Source: an uncultured Flavobacteriaceae bacterium | GTDB taxonomy: Bacteria > Bacteroidota > Bacteroidia > Flavobacteriales > Flavobacteriaceae | Length of the DNA stretch: 64,000 nt | Assembly (NCBI GenBank): GCA_947494325.1 | Contig: CANLUS010000005.1 | Span: 62,001-126,000 of the forward strand | Reading direction: 5' to 3' | Shown: positions 41,066 to 50,602 of the stretch, in pieces | Numbering within the stretch: position 1 is the stretch's first letter | Layout: each line of letters begins with the position of its first letter | Program-made: the position numbers and the translations under genes | Notes under the pieces: generated by a model | The model's input: the letters and a program-made list of their open reading frames with translations, nothing else | Database searches by the model: none | What the model was told of the DNA's origin: nothing

Positions 41066-42118
41066 TCATTTTACCGCATAGGTGATCGATTTATACTTTT
41101 TTGTAGATTCTCTGATCGTTAGTTCAGTGTCTAAAATTTTAGTTTCAAAAGGTAATGGAGTATCGTTATTTTCAATCCGATTTACGATGGTTGTCACTGC
41201 GTTCTTACCAATGTCTAACGCATTTTGACTTACAACGGTAAGAGGCGGCGTCGCTAGCCTAGAGATTTTGTTATCTGAGAAACCTATAATGGAAATATCA
41301 CGCGGAATTTTATATTCATTTTTGTTGGCAACTTTGAGCGCCGTGGCGGCTGAGACATTGTCGGTGGCAAGAATACCATCTACATCAGGATGCTCTTTAA
41401 ACAAACGCGAAATTATTTTCTCATAATTATTTTTGTTGTCAATAGTAATTAATAAAGGTTTGTTTTTATAATTAGTATATTCGGCAATAGCGTCATTGTA
41501 TCCTTTAGATCGCAGTTTCCCAATTCCTATTTCATCGATTGAACTAATAAGAACAATTTTTTTACAGTTAAGTTCTAACAAATATTTCGTTGCTTTATAT
41601 GCAGCTTTTACATCATCAATTATTACCTTATCACAATTTTTAATGTCATTCGAAGTTCGGTCAAACATAACAATAGGATATCCTTCTTCAATGGCATTTT
41701 TAAAATGATTACTTTTTTGTAAAATCTGTGTTTCTTTAGCAACAGATAAAATGAGTCCGTCGACACTTCCGTCACATAAAAGGTTCAAACTATCTACTTC
41801 TTTTTTATATTGATTATTAGATAAGCAAATAATTATCTGATATCCCAATTCGTTTGCTTCCTGCTCTATGCCTAGTAGCACCTTCGCGAAAAAGTAATTT
41901 AAAATATTAGGAATGATAACACCAATAGTCTTTGTTTGTCTATTTTTTAAACTGAGAGCAGTCTTGTTAGGTTTATAGTTATATTTTTTTGCAAGCGCCT
42001 TTACTTTTTTTATCGTTTCTTCATTGATTTCATAGCTGTTTTTCAATGCTTTAGATACGGTTGAAATTGATACATTCAACTCATTGGCTAATTGTTTTAA
42101 TGTTACTTTGCCGTTCAC
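41066..42118 (-). CDS. LacI-family transcriptional regulator
   Basis: 350 residues. The N-terminal helix-turn-helix is VTLKQLANELNVSISTVSKALKNS, followed by a hinge YKPNKTALSLKNRQT and a periplasmic-binding-like effector domain (TIGVIIPNILNYFFAKVL, DGLILSVAKE, VIIDDVKAAYKATKYLLEL, DGILATDNVSAATAL). The family binds palindromes with a central CG and usually responds to sugars. The shared operator of the island has a different form (half-sites with a 3-nt spacer), so this protein is not an obvious match to it. It lies next to the island and downstream of a UspA gene at 5 nt spacing, and converges on the CpeT-like gene. Target and ligand are unknown. Confidence 0.92.
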   Translation of the reverse strand: MNGKVTLKQLANELNVSISTVSKALKNSYEINEETIKKVKALAKKYNYKPNKTALSLKNRQTKTIGVIIPNILNYFFAKVLLGIEQEANELGYQIIICLSNNQYKKEVDSLNLLCDGSVDGLILSVAKETQILQKSNHFKNAIEEGYPIVMFDRTSNDIKNCDKVIIDDVKAAYKATKYLLELNCKKIVLISSIDEIGIGKLRSKGYNDAIAEYTNYKNKPLLITIDNKNNYEKIISRLFKEHPDVDGILATDNVSAATALKVANKNEYKIPRDISIIGFSDNKISRLATPPLTVVSQNALDIGKNAVTTIVNRIENNDTPLPFETKILDTELTIRESTKKYKSITYAVK

Positions 42119-42123
42119 TAAAA

Positions 42124-42954
42124 TTAAATTTTAAAAGTAATTACTGGTTTTAAGGCATGATTCGCTAAATCCTTACCAATATTATCGCTAAATAGTTGAT
42201 ATAAACCACTTCTATTGTGAGTGTTTATGGCAATAAGACTCGCATTTATTTCACTAGAGAAATTAAGAATACCTTCTTCTACGGTAGTGTCACTATATAC
42301 GTTTACTGTATAATTCTCTAAATCTAATTCTTTCGTAAATGCTGCTATCTTTTCATTTAATACTCGTGTAGAAACAAAATTGTGAACCGTATTTATATAA
42401 AGCAAATGAAGTTTCGCATCAAACATTTTGGCATATTCAATAATATTTGGGAAAGATTTTTTACTATCCTTACCTAGATCAGATGCATAAACAATATCAT
42501 TCACTTCAAAATCGTCTACATCCTGTTTTATGACAAGCACTGGGATGTGAGATAATCGCACTACTTTTTCAGTATTTGAACCAACCAGCATTTCCTTTAA
42601 GCCAGAAGTGCCGTGTGATCCCATTACAATAAGATCTACATCTTTTTCTTTGCTCTCTTCGATCACGCCTTCGAAAGCTTTATGGAAACGAACCGACTCA
42701 ATTACATTTAATCCTTCAAAAAATGGAAGTGCCATAAATTTTGCAAACTCTCTTTTAATACCTTTCATATAATAGATATTTTGAGCGCCGCCTTGCATGT
42801 TGGCACTACTTGCAGGGTCTATAGTATCAGCCGGAATATCAAACATATGCAGTAAAATAATTTCACTGTTCGTTTTTCTTGCAATACTGGCTGCAACTTT
42901 ACTTGCATACTTAGCTTGATCGGAAAAATCGATCGGAACTAAAATTCGCTTCAT
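42124..42954 (-). CDS. Tandem universal stress protein (UspA)
   Basis: 276 residues with two Usp repeats. The first (about 1-143) has RILVPIDFSDQAKYASKVAA and the ATP-type loop VMGSHGTSGLKEMLVGSNTEKVV. The second (about 150-276) has DIVYASDLGKDSKKSFPN and a shorter NTHNRSGLYQLFSDNIG. Proteins of this type in Bacteroidota are cytoplasmic stress proteins with unclear partners. The G-2x-G-9x-G-S pattern in the first repeat suggests nucleotide binding. It is 5 nt before the LacI gene on the same strand, so the two probably form one transcript. Confidence 0.92.
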   Translation of the reverse strand: MKRILVPIDFSDQAKYASKVAASIARKTNSEIILLHMFDIPADTIDPASSANMQGGAQNIYYMKGIKREFAKFMALPFFEGLNVIESVRFHKAFEGVIEESKEKDVDLIVMGSHGTSGLKEMLVGSNTEKVVRLSHIPVLVIKQDVDDFEVNDIVYASDLGKDSKKSFPNIIEYAKMFDAKLHLLYINTVHNFVSTRVLNEKIAAFTKELDLENYTVNVYSDTTVEEGILNFSSEINASLIAINTHNRSGLYQLFSDNIGKDLANHALKPVITFKI

Positions 42955-43017
42955 AATATTTTGGTTTAAAATTGAGAAGTATAAATATATAAATATTACT
43001 TATATAATTCAATCATT

Positions 43018-43048
43018 TTTGCTAATATCGAATAAGTTTGTATATTTG
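43018..43048 (+). promoter_or_regulatory. Bacteroidota-type promoter of the rimP operon
   Basis: TTTG at 43018-43021 as the -33 element is followed after 19 nt by TATATTTG at 43041-43048, a perfect match to the -7 consensus TAnnTTTG. Transcription would start near 43055, ahead of the leader hairpin. Confidence 0.8.
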
Positions 43049-43079
43049 CATCGCAAAATAACACAGTTATAAGAATTTG

Positions 43080-43105
43080 GAGGGGACGTAAAGTCCCCTC
43101 TTTTT
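43080..43105 (+). terminator. Leader hairpin with T-run upstream of rimP (possible attenuator)
   Basis: GAGGGGAC (43080-43087), loop GTAAA, GTCCCCTC (43093-43100), then five T residues. The promoter at 43018 lies upstream and the rimP start codon is only 9 nt downstream of the T-run. The structure therefore resembles an intrinsic terminator within the leader and could attenuate the operon or expose the start only when unfolded. Confidence 0.8.
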
Positions 43106-43114
43106 ATACAAAAA

Positions 43115-43576
43115 ATGAAGAGAGACGTTGTACAGAACTTGGTTGAGGAGGCAATAGCAGAAAACAGTAGATTATTTTTAATCGATTTGAATTTTTCAGA
43201 CGGTAATAAAATTATAGTGATTGTTGATGGAGATGATGGAGTTTCGGTAAAAGAATGTGTAAGAATAAGTCGACATGTAGAGCATAATCTAGATAGAGAA
43301 AGTGAAGATTTCTCTTTAGAAGTTACAACGCCAGGAGCAACTACTCCCTTTACGAATAATAGGCAGTATAAAAAGAATATTGGTAGAGTGTTAAAAATTA
43401 AGACTGATACCGAAAATTTAGAAGGTACTTTAGTTGAGGTGACTGATGAAGATATTTCGATTGAATGGAAAGCTAGAGAGCCCAAACCAATAGGTAAAGG
43501 AAAAGTTACCGTTGTTAAGAGAGCAACGTTAAAATATAATACTATTAAAGAAGCAAAAGTGAAAATAATTTTTTAA
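43115..43576 (+). CDS. rimP: Ribosome maturation factor RimP
   Basis: 153 residues, the normal length. The N-terminal alpha/beta domain has VQNLVEEAIAENSRLFLIDLNF and the conserved DGDDGVSVKECVRISRHVEHNLDRE; SLEVTTPGATTPFTNNRQYKKNIGR leads into the C-terminal SH3-like barrel. It binds the 30S subunit during assembly of the head region. It is the first gene of the conserved rimP-nusA-infB set, 12 nt before nusA. The ATG at 43115 lies 9 nt after the leader hairpin. Confidence 0.97.
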   Translation: MKRDVVQNLVEEAIAENSRLFLIDLNFSDGNKIIVIVDGDDGVSVKECVRISRHVEHNLDRESEDFSLEVTTPGATTPFTNNRQYKKNIGRVLKIKTDTENLEGTLVEVTDEDISIEWKAREPKPIGKGKVTVVKRATLKYNTIKEAKVKIIF

Positions 43577-43588
43577 TTTGAGAATGAA

Positions 43589-44836
43589 ATGGAAAACATC
43601 GCATTAATTGAATCTTTTTCAGAGTTTAAAGATGATAAAAGCATAGATAGAGTAACCTTAATGGCAATACTCGAAGAGGTGTTTAGAGCTGCATTGAAAA
43701 GAAAATATGGTTCTGATGAAAATTTCGATATTATTATAAATCCTGATAAAGGAGATTTAGAAATTTGGAGAAACAGAGTTGTAGTAAACGATGGAGAAGT
43801 AGAAGAACCCAATGAAGAAATTTCATTATCGGAAGCGCAAAAAATTGAACCTGACTTTGAAGTGGGTGAAGATGTATCTGAAGAGGTGAAATTGGTAGAT
43901 TTAGGTAGAAGAGCTATTTTAGCATTACGTCAGAATTTGATTTCTAAAATACACGAACATGACAATACGAACATCTTTAAACAGTTTAAAGATTTAGAGG
44001 GTGAAATTTATAGTGCTGAAGTACATCATATTCGTCATAATGCAATTATTTTACTTGACGATGAAGGAAATGAAATAATATTACCAAAAAGTGAGCAAAT
44101 TCGTTCTGATTATTTCCGCAAAGGAGAATCTGTAAGAGGGATTATTAAATTAGTAGAATTGAGAGGGAATAAGCCTGCAATAATTATGTCTAGAACGTCA
44201 CCTGATTTTCTAACGAAATTATTTGAACAAGAAATTCCTGAAGTTTTTGATGGTTTAATTACCATAGAACGAGTAGCACGTATCCCTGGAGAAAAAGCGA
44301 AGGTAGCTGTTGACTCATATGACGATAGGATAGATCCAGTTGGTGCCTGTGTAGGTATGAAAGGTTCTCGTATTCATGGTATTGTACGTGAATTAGGGAA
44401 TGAAAATATTGATGTAATTAACTATACGAAAAACGATAAAATATTTATTGCAAGAGCTCTAAGTCCAGCGAAAGTTGTTTCTATGGAAATCAAAGAAGCT
44501 GCCGAAGGAGAGAAACCTAGAGTAGATGTCTTTTTAAAACCAGAAGAAGTATCGAAAGCGATAGGTAAGGGTGGTGTAAATATTCGTTTAGCGAGTCAGT
44601 TAACAGGATATGAACTCGATGTGCAACGTGAAGGCTTAGAAGATGAAGATGTAGAATTGACTGAATTCTCTGACGAAATCGAAGCTTGGGTAATTAATGA
44701 ACTGAAAAATGTTGGTTTAGACACTGCAAGAAGCGTACTAGATCAAGAAGTTGCTGATTTAGTAAAAAGAACAGATTTAGAAGAAGAAACTATTATAGAA
44801 GTGCAACGAATTTTGAAAGAAGAATTTGAAGATTAA
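43589..44836 (+). CDS. nusA: Transcription elongation/termination factor NusA
   Basis: 415 residues: an N-terminal RNA-polymerase-binding domain (1-125, ALIESFSEFKDDKSIDRVTLM), an S1 domain (about 130-200, GEIYSAEVHHIRHNAIIL), then two KH domains (KVAVDSYDDRIDPVGACVGMKG and FLKPEEVSKAIGKGGVNIRLAS). The C-terminal acidic repeats seen in E. coli NusA are absent, as in most Bacteroidota. It modulates pausing, termination and antitermination. It sits 12 nt after rimP and 71 nt before infB. Confidence 0.97.
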   Translation: MENIALIESFSEFKDDKSIDRVTLMAILEEVFRAALKRKYGSDENFDIIINPDKGDLEIWRNRVVVNDGEVEEPNEEISLSEAQKIEPDFEVGEDVSEEVKLVDLGRRAILALRQNLISKIHEHDNTNIFKQFKDLEGEIYSAEVHHIRHNAIILLDDEGNEIILPKSEQIRSDYFRKGESVRGIIKLVELRGNKPAIIMSRTSPDFLTKLFEQEIPEVFDGLITIERVARIPGEKAKVAVDSYDDRIDPVGACVGMKGSRIHGIVRELGNENIDVINYTKNDKIFIARALSPAKVVSMEIKEAAEGEKPRVDVFLKPEEVSKAIGKGGVNIRLASQLTGYELDVQREGLEDEDVELTEFSDEIEAWVINELKNVGLDTARSVLDQEVADLVKRTDLEEETIIEVQRILKEEFED

Positions 44837-44907
44837 TTTTTCAAAAATAAGATTCGGTTGTTGTTCACACTAAATAGATTGGAATAAAGAATAATACACA
44901 AAGTTAT

Positions 44908-47610
44908 ATGGCTACATTAAGGCTAAATAAAATTTTAAGAGAATTAAATATCTCATTAGATAGAGCTGTTGAGCATCTTTCAAAAAAAGGATTTGAAATT
45001 GAGGCAAGACCGACTACAAAAATATCTGATGAGATATATAATGTACTTTTAGATGAATTTCAAACCGATAAAAGTAAAAAGGTTGCTTCTCGTGAAGTTG
45101 GTGAGGAAAAGCGAAAAGAAAAAGAGGCCCTTAGAATAGCGCAGGAGCAGGAACAAGAAGAGAAGCGATTAAAAGAAGAGGCTAAAAAAGAAATTTTTAA
45201 GGCGGAACCTACGAAATTGGCTGGTTTGAAGCCAGTAGGAAAGATCGAAGTAGAAACTACTAAAAAATCTGCTAAAAAAGAGGAGGCAAAAATAGAAACG
45301 CCTGTCGTTGAAGAAAAGCCAGAAGTTGTAGAGAAAGAGTCTGCAAAAGAAGTTGTAAAAGAATCTGTAGAACCTGTTGTAGAAGAAAGCAAGGATGAAG
45401 CTAAAAAACCTGAGGAAGCTTCGACTGATACTGGTGTCATAACCACCAAATATCAAAAACTAACAGGACCTAAAAAGGTTGGTGAGAAAATTGATTTAAA
45501 ACAATTTGAAAAGCCTAAAAAGAAAGTAGAAGATAAGAAGAAAGAAGATACGAAGGACGCTAATAAGCGAAAGCGAAAGCGTATTGTGAATAAACCTGGT
45601 GCTGGTTCAAGACAAGGAACAGGTTCAAGGCCGCCACAAAGAGGTGGTTTTGCTGGAAGAAATGGTGGTCCTGGTAGAGGAAGAAATGTAGTTAAAGAAG
45701 AACCATCAGAAGCAGAGGTGCAAAAGCAAGTTAGAGAGACCTTAGAAAAATTACAAGGTAAGTCTAAAAAAGGAAAAGGTGCCAAGTATAGAAGAGATAA
45801 AAGAGATCAACATCGTCAACAAACAGAAATTGATCAAGAAATAGCAGCTGCAGAAAGTAAAATTTTGAAGGTTACAGAATTTGTAACTGTTAGTGAAGTT
45901 GCTACCATGATGAGCGTTGGTGTTACAGAAATTATTTCAGCTTGTATGTCATTAGGAATGATGGTAACAATGAATCAGCGTTTAGATGCTGAAACATTAT
46001 CAATCGTTGCCGAAGAATTTGGATATCAAGTTGAATTTGTCGGTGCTGAAGTTGAAGAGGCTATTGAAGAAGTAGTAGATAAAGAGGAAGACCTAGAACC
46101 AAGAGCGCCGATCGTAACTGTAATGGGGCACGTAGATCATGGTAAAACATCTTTATTAGATTATATTAGAGAAGCAAATGTAATTGGTGGTGAATCAGGA
46201 GGAATTACACAGCATATTGGTGCTTACGGAGTAACCTTACCAGATGGACAAAAAATTACCTTCTTAGATACGCCAGGTCACGAGGCATTTACAGCCATGC
46301 GTGCACGTGGGGCTCAAGTAACAGATTTGGTAATCATTGTAATCGCAGCAGATGATGCGATTATGCCTCAAACAAAAGAAGCAATAAGTCATGCTCAAGC
46401 AGCAGGAGTGCCAATCGTTTTCGCAATAAATAAAGTCGATAAACCTGATGCCAATCCTGAAAAAGTGAAGGAAGAGTTGGCGCAGATGAATTTATTAGTA
46501 GAAGATTGGGGAGGTAAAGTTCAATCACATGATGTTTCTGCCAAAACCGGTTTAGGGGTTCCAGAATTATTAGAAAAAGTATTGTTGGAGGCTGAATTAT
46601 TAGAGTTGAAGGCAAACCCAAAGAAGAACGCAGTTGGTACTGTTGTAGAAGCCTTATTAGATAAAGGGAAAGGGTACGTTTCAACGATTTTAGTAGAAGC
46701 CGGTACCTTGAGAGTTGGTGATTTCTTACTGGCTGGAAAAAACAGCGGTAAGGTAAAAGCTATGCATGACGAACGTGGTAATGTGATAAAAGAAGCAGGC
46801 CCATCTACGCCTGTATCAATTTTAGGATTAGATGGTGCGCCTCAGGCGGGTGATAAGTTCCATGTATTTGATGATGAAAGAGAAGCGAAACAAATCGCAA
46901 CAAAAAGGTCGCAATTACAACGTGAGCAGTCAGTTAGAACGCAACGTCATATTACTTTAGATGAAATCGGAAGAAGAATTGCGTTAGGAGACTTTAAAGA
47001 ATTGAATATTATCTTAAAAGGTGATGTTGATGGTTCTGTTGAAGCCTTAACAGATTCTTTACAGAAATTATCTACCGAAGAGATTCAAGTAAATATCATT
47101 CATAAAGCGGTTGGAGCGATTACAGAATCTGATGTGTTATTAGCTTCGGCTTCTGATGCTATTGTAATAGGATTTAACGTAAGACCATCTACGAATGCAC
47201 GTTCTTTAGCAGATAAAGAAGAAATTGATATCAGAAATTACTCTATCATTTATGATGTAATTAATGATGTGAAAGATGCAATGGAAGGCATGTTATCTCC
47301 AGAAATGAAAGAAGAAATTACTGGTAACGCTGAAATTAGAGAGACCTATAAGATTTCTAAGGTTGGTACCATTGCCGGATGTATGGTTACTGACGGTAAG
47401 ATCTTTAGACATTCTAGAATTAGAATCATTAGAGAGGGTGTAGTTGTCTTTACTGGAGAATTAGCTTCGCTAAAACGCTTTAAGGATGATGCGAAGGAAG
47501 TAGCAAAAGGCTATGACTGTGGTATGCAAATTAAAAACTACAATGATATCAAAGAACTAGATATTATTGAAGCATATCAAGAAGTAGCTGTTAAGAAAAA
47601 ACTGAAATAA
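44908..47610 (+). CDS. infB: Translation initiation factor IF-2
   Basis: 900 residues. The N-terminal IF2_N helix motif ([21 protein letters not shown]) is followed by a long, low-complexity Lys/Glu/Ala-rich and then Gly/Arg-rich region to about residue 280, a second IF2_N ([16 protein letters not shown]), and the GTPase domain with P-loop GHVDHGKT at 407-414, DTPGHE and NKVDKPD. Beta-barrel and C-terminal domains follow, ending with the initiator-tRNA-binding part. It positions fMet-tRNA on the 30S subunit. A strong terminator follows at 47629. Confidence 0.97.
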   Translation: MATLRLNKILRELNISLDRAVEHLSKKGFEIEARPTTKISDEIYNVLLDEFQTDKSKKVASREVGEEKRKEKEALRIAQEQEQEEKRLKEEAKKEIFKAEPTKLAGLKPVGKIEVETTKKSAKKEEAKIETPVVEEKPEVVEKESAKEVVKESVEPVVEESKDEAKKPEEASTDTGVITTKYQKLTGPKKVGEKIDLKQFEKPKKKVEDKKKEDTKDANKRKRKRIVNKPGAGSRQGTGSRPPQRGGFAGRNGGPGRGRNVVKEEPSEAEVQKQVRETLEKLQGKSKKGKGAKYRRDKRDQHRQQTEIDQEIAAAESKILKVTEFVTVSEVATMMSVGVTEIISACMSLGMMVTMNQRLDAETLSIVAEEFGYQVEFVGAEVEEAIEEVVDKEEDLEPRAPIVTVMGHVDHGKTSLLDYIREANVIGGESGGITQHIGAYGVTLPDGQKITFLDTPGHEAFTAMRARGAQVTDLVIIVIAADDAIMPQTKEAISHAQAAGVPIVFAINKVDKPDANPEKVKEELAQMNLLVEDWGGKVQSHDVSAKTGLGVPELLEKVLLEAELLELKANPKKNAVGTVVEALLDKGKGYVSTILVEAGTLRVGDFLLAGKNSGKVKAMHDERGNVIKEAGPSTPVSILGLDGAPQAGDKFHVFDDEREAKQIATKRSQLQREQSVRTQRHITLDEIGRRIALGDFKELNIILKGDVDGSVEALTDSLQKLSTEEIQVNIIHKAVGAITESDVLLASASDAIVIGFNVRPSTNARSLADKEEIDIRNYSIIYDVINDVKDAMEGMLSPEMKEEITGNAEIRETYKISKVGTIAGCMVTDGKIFRHSRIRIIREGVVVFTGELASLKRFKDDAKEVAKGYDCGMQIKNYNDIKELDIIEAYQEVAVKKKLK

Positions 47611-47628
47611 ATTTCTTAGATAAATAAA

Positions 47629-47658
47629 AAAAGTCTGAACAATTGTTCAGACTTTTTT
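47629..47658 (+). terminator. Rho-independent terminator after infB
   Basis: AAGTCTGAACAA and TTGTTCAGACTT form a continuous 12-bp palindrome (47631-47654) bracketed by an A-run and a T-run, so it can act on both strands. It lies 20 nt after the infB stop and ends the rimP-nusA-infB transcript. Confidence 0.93.
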
Positions 47659-47759
47659 TGTTGAGTTTTAGTCAAGTTTATGAATAGGTAATCTTTGCAG
47701 TTTTTAACCATTTTTTTGTCTAAAATAGGTCTTTCTTTATGCATAATTATATTCAGTTT

Positions 47760-48491
47760 TTAATCTGCCACAAGTTTGAACAAGGTAAACGCATCATAAT
47801 TCGGTTTATACCCAACTTTTTCTATAGACTCTGTGATATCTAGTCGCTTGTGTCTATTATTTGAAATTGCGTTGAGCACTTCGTATTGGATAGTAGTTGT
47901 TTCGATACATCCAATCAATAACTGGTTAAAATCATCGGGATGTAAAAATGCCGATAAATCACGTGCGTTCATTTCGGTAAAGTCTTTTGGAAATTCGTAA
48001 GCTCCAATTCTCAAGCAAATGGCTGAAATTCTATGAGCATATGCATGATATGCAGCTAAAGCCTCTCCAAAACATTTTGAAACTCCATAAATATTCTTTG
48101 GTTTTACCAGCATATTCTTGTTCACTTGAATGTCTATAGGATAGTTTTCAATAGTCTGCGCACTACTGGCGAAAATCAACCTTTTACACTTTGATTTTAT
48201 GGCGGATTTAAAAATATGCTGTGTTGTTTTTGTATTTATTTCTAAAATCTTGTCTGATTCCGAAATGGGGTCAACTATTCCTGCTAGATGGATTACTGTA
48301 TCGATTCCCTCGCACAGTTTCGAGCAAGCTGAAAAGTCCATCAAATCCGCTTTTTCAATTCTAACATTTTCAGAGAAAGTTATGCTATCGGTTACAATGT
48401 CGGCAACTGTTATTTCGTATTTATGGCTGAAGTTTCGGACAAAATGTTTTGCTATTTTACCAAACCCACCTGTTATTAAAATTTTTTTCAT
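47760..48491 (-). CDS. NAD-dependent epimerase/dehydratase-family protein
   Basis: 243 residues, a short extended-SDR protein. The coenzyme loop is ILITGGFGKIAKHFVRNF, then DLMDFSACSKLCEGIDTVIHLAG, and the catalytic YxxxK is YGVSKCFGEAL. The length is below the 300 or more of most nucleotide-sugar epimerases, similar to short uronate dehydrogenase-like or reductase forms. The substrate is unknown. The gene overlaps the preceding alpha/beta hydrolase gene by 4 nt, which suggests coupled translation in one operon (49399 to 47760). There is no link to the catabolic island. Confidence 0.87.
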   Translation of the reverse strand: MKKILITGGFGKIAKHFVRNFSHKYEITVADIVTDSITFSENVRIEKADLMDFSACSKLCEGIDTVIHLAGIVDPISESDKILEINTKTTQHIFKSAIKSKCKRLIFASSAQTIENYPIDIQVNKNMLVKPKNIYGVSKCFGEALAAYHAYAHRISAICLRIGAYEFPKDFTEMNARDLSAFLHPDDFNQLLIGCIETTTIQYEVLNAISNNRHKRLDITESIEKVGYKPNYDAFTLFKLVAD

Positions 48492-49399
48492 TTACTATTT
48501 TTAATGATCAAAGACTTTTGTTTTATCCATTGAACCGCAATGCCTATTGGTTCTGTCTTATTAGTGTTGTGACCTAATGTTGGAAATAAAACATATTCGA
48601 AAGGTTTGTTTTTTATTTTTAGAGTGTTTAGATGTTCAATACACATTTTCACAGGAATTTGAATGTCTTGTTCACCGAAAAGCCAAAGACTGGGAATTGA
48701 AAGAGTTTTTAGAGCATCTTTGGGGTCGGTAGCTTTAAATTGATATCTATCAGGGTCATTCTTGATATGTTCACGTACGTTCTCCTCTGTATGATTTGTC
48801 CAAAAATCTGTTCTCCCATTTGTGTAAAATTGAAATCTTAATTGTTCAAGAGTGGTTATAGTAGGGCAACTGAATAAAACCATAAATTCTACTATTGGGT
48901 TTTTATTTGCAACAATTGGAATTATCCACCCTGCTTGACTCGCACCCACAAGACCAATAGGTATATTTCTTTCTTTTTTACGGATTAAATCAACAGCAGC
49001 GCTTGCGTCTTTTGCTAATAAATTTAGATTGTCAATACTAATGTTATTTGTACCTACTTCAGGGCCCGCATAAACTCCACCAGACTCTCCAACTCCACGT
49101 TTATCATAAGTGAATACCAATATGTCATTTTGGGCTAATAGTTGAGCAAATTTTATCATTCGAGTTACCCTGTCAGATCCGTGAACAATGACAACTGCTG
49201 AATGTGCATGTTTAGGACTATAAATTGTACCTGCCAATGTAATTCCCTCACTCTTGAAAGTTACATTTTGTGTTTTTATAGAATCTATAGATTGATTTTT
49301 TTCTTGAGTAAATGCAAGGTGTTTTTGTTTAGAAGATTTATTGCAACTAATGACATTTATAAATATAGATAATAATAAAAGTCGACTTATTAATTTCAT
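48488..49399 (-). CDS. Lipoprotein alpha/beta hydrolase (BAAT/dienelactone hydrolase-like)
   Basis: 303 residues. The signal peptide ends in VISC (Cys19). The hydrolase domain starts after about residue 45 (NVTFKSEGITLAGTIYSP) and has SAVVIVHGSDRVTRM, FTYDKRGVGESGG, nucleophile elbow LVGASQAGWIIP, acid loop LFGEQDIQIPV and catalytic His in TLGHNTNKTEP. The BAAT/acyl-CoA-thioester-hydrolase-like order is seen in membrane-anchored esterases. Substrate is unknown. The gene lies 11 nt after the serine hydrolase gene and 4 nt overlapped with the epimerase gene. Confidence 0.9.
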   Translation of the reverse strand: MKLISRLLLLSIFINVISCNKSSKQKHLAFTQEKNQSIDSIKTQNVTFKSEGITLAGTIYSPKHAHSAVVIVHGSDRVTRMIKFAQLLAQNDILVFTYDKRGVGESGGVYAGPEVGTNNISIDNLNLLAKDASAAVDLIRKKERNIPIGLVGASQAGWIIPIVANKNPIVEFMVLFSCPTITTLEQLRFQFYTNGRTDFWTNHTEENVREHIKNDPDRYQFKATDPKDALKTLSIPSLWLFGEQDIQIPVKMCIEHLNTLKIKNKPFEYVLFPTLGHNTNKTEPIGIAVQWIKQKSLIIKNSK

Positions 49400-49410
49400 T
49401 CCTATTTTAA

Positions 49411-50499
49411 CTATTTATTCTTAGGAATTTTACTTAGTGATAATCGCAACAAATCATTTGCGATAGTGTCAACACTAGATTGCGCTCGTGACGTATTCGC
49501 AAGAATAATACTTATCGCTTTTTTCTCTGGAACAATAAAAAGAAACGAAGTACATCCGGTCTGTGCTCCAGGATGCCCTATGATAGCACCCTCGTAGGGT
49601 TTTGGGTTATACAAAAACCATCCGAAACCATAAGCGTTATTTTCTTTTTCTAGACTGTGATGTTGTCTCATTAACTTTAGCGTCTCTTCTTTAACAAATC
49701 TATTATTTATTACAGCATCTCCAAATTTCAACATATCTACAGCAGTCGTATAAAACCCTCCTGCCGGTATTCTGTTACTTAAATTATTTTCTTTTGCAGG
49801 TTTGGCTTTTCCTTTGCCGTTATTACGAGTATACAACTTTGATTCATTTTCTAATTCTTCTCCAAACTTTTCAACTCCCGTATTGGTCATTCCTGCTTTA
49901 GCAAAAATGTTTTCTTGCATATAGGCTTCAAAGGTTTGTCCCGTAACTTTCTCTAGGATTGCTCCCAATACCGTGTATCCGTAGGTGGAATATGAATATT
50001 GCGTACCTGGTTCAAATAATAAATCACGATCTTTAAATAAACTCAATGCGTCGTATAAAGTAGGATATGTTTTGATCGTATTTGACTCCCGACCATCTTT
50101 GTAACCCGAAATACCTGAAGTGTGCGATAACAAATGTCTTGTAGTAATTTGAGTTTTTGTTTGTTTGGGATAGTCGGGTAAGTATGTTTGGATCGGAGTA
50201 TCTAGATCTAACTTCCCCTGTTCTACCAGTTGCATAACCCCAAGTGCTGTCATTGGTTTTGCGATAGAGCCCATTCGCAATTTGGTGTCGATTTTAAACT
50301 TTTCTCCGTCCTTTTTATTTGCGTACCCCGCAGCTACTTGTTCCATAATTTTACCATCTATAGAATAAGCGGCAGCGACACCCATCACCATTTTATCTGT
50401 TACTATTTTATCAAGCTGTTTCTGAATACTATTGTTTTTTTCTTGTGCGATGCTATTAAAAGCAAAAAGTAGTAAAATTAAAATACTATATTTTTTCAT
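49411..50499 (-). CDS. Secreted serine hydrolase, beta-lactamase class C fold
   Basis: 362 residues from the ATG at 50499, which directly begins the signal peptide MKKYSILILLLFAFNSIAQ; an in-frame start at 50526 would add nine residues before it. The catalytic SxxK is MGSIAKPMTALG, the tyrosine motif is YSTYGY, and the late motif HPGAQTG replaces the KTG-type. The class includes beta-lactamases, D-aminopeptidases and esterases; without an acyl-enzyme-specific clue the true substrate cannot be named. It heads the operon ending with the epimerase gene. Confidence 0.9.
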   Translation of the reverse strand: MKKYSILILLLFAFNSIAQEKNNSIQKQLDKIVTDKMVMGVAAAYSIDGKIMEQVAAGYANKKDGEKFKIDTKLRMGSIAKPMTALGVMQLVEQGKLDLDTPIQTYLPDYPKQTKTQITTRHLLSHTSGISGYKDGRESNTIKTYPTLYDALSLFKDRDLLFEPGTQYSYSTYGYTVLGAILEKVTGQTFEAYMQENIFAKAGMTNTGVEKFGEELENESKLYTRNNGKGKAKPAKENNLSNRIPAGGFYTTAVDMLKFGDAVINNRFVKEETLKLMRQHHSLEKENNAYGFGWFLYNPKPYEGAIIGHPGAQTGCTSFLFIVPEKKAISIILANTSRAQSSVDTIANDLLRLSLSKIPKNK

Positions 50500-50602
50500 T
50501 TTTATTTGATTTAAAGGTTGAAACAAATTTAGAGAGGTTGTTTAAAATATATCTTGTTTTTATTGTGTTTGGGACGAATAGCCATGTTTTGGTGGTGAAT
50601 GA

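Noticed and set aside
41066-42118. The LacI-type protein as the regulator of the five operator sites
   Set aside because: LacI operators usually have a central CG without a spacer, while the shared element has a 3-nt spacer and TTAA half-sites. The gene also has no such site upstream. It remains possible but unsupported.
45000-45800. The repetitive Lys/Glu and Gly/Arg-rich stretch in infB as a separate repeat element
   Set aside because: It is the normal low-complexity linker of Bacteroidota IF-2 and stays in frame throughout.
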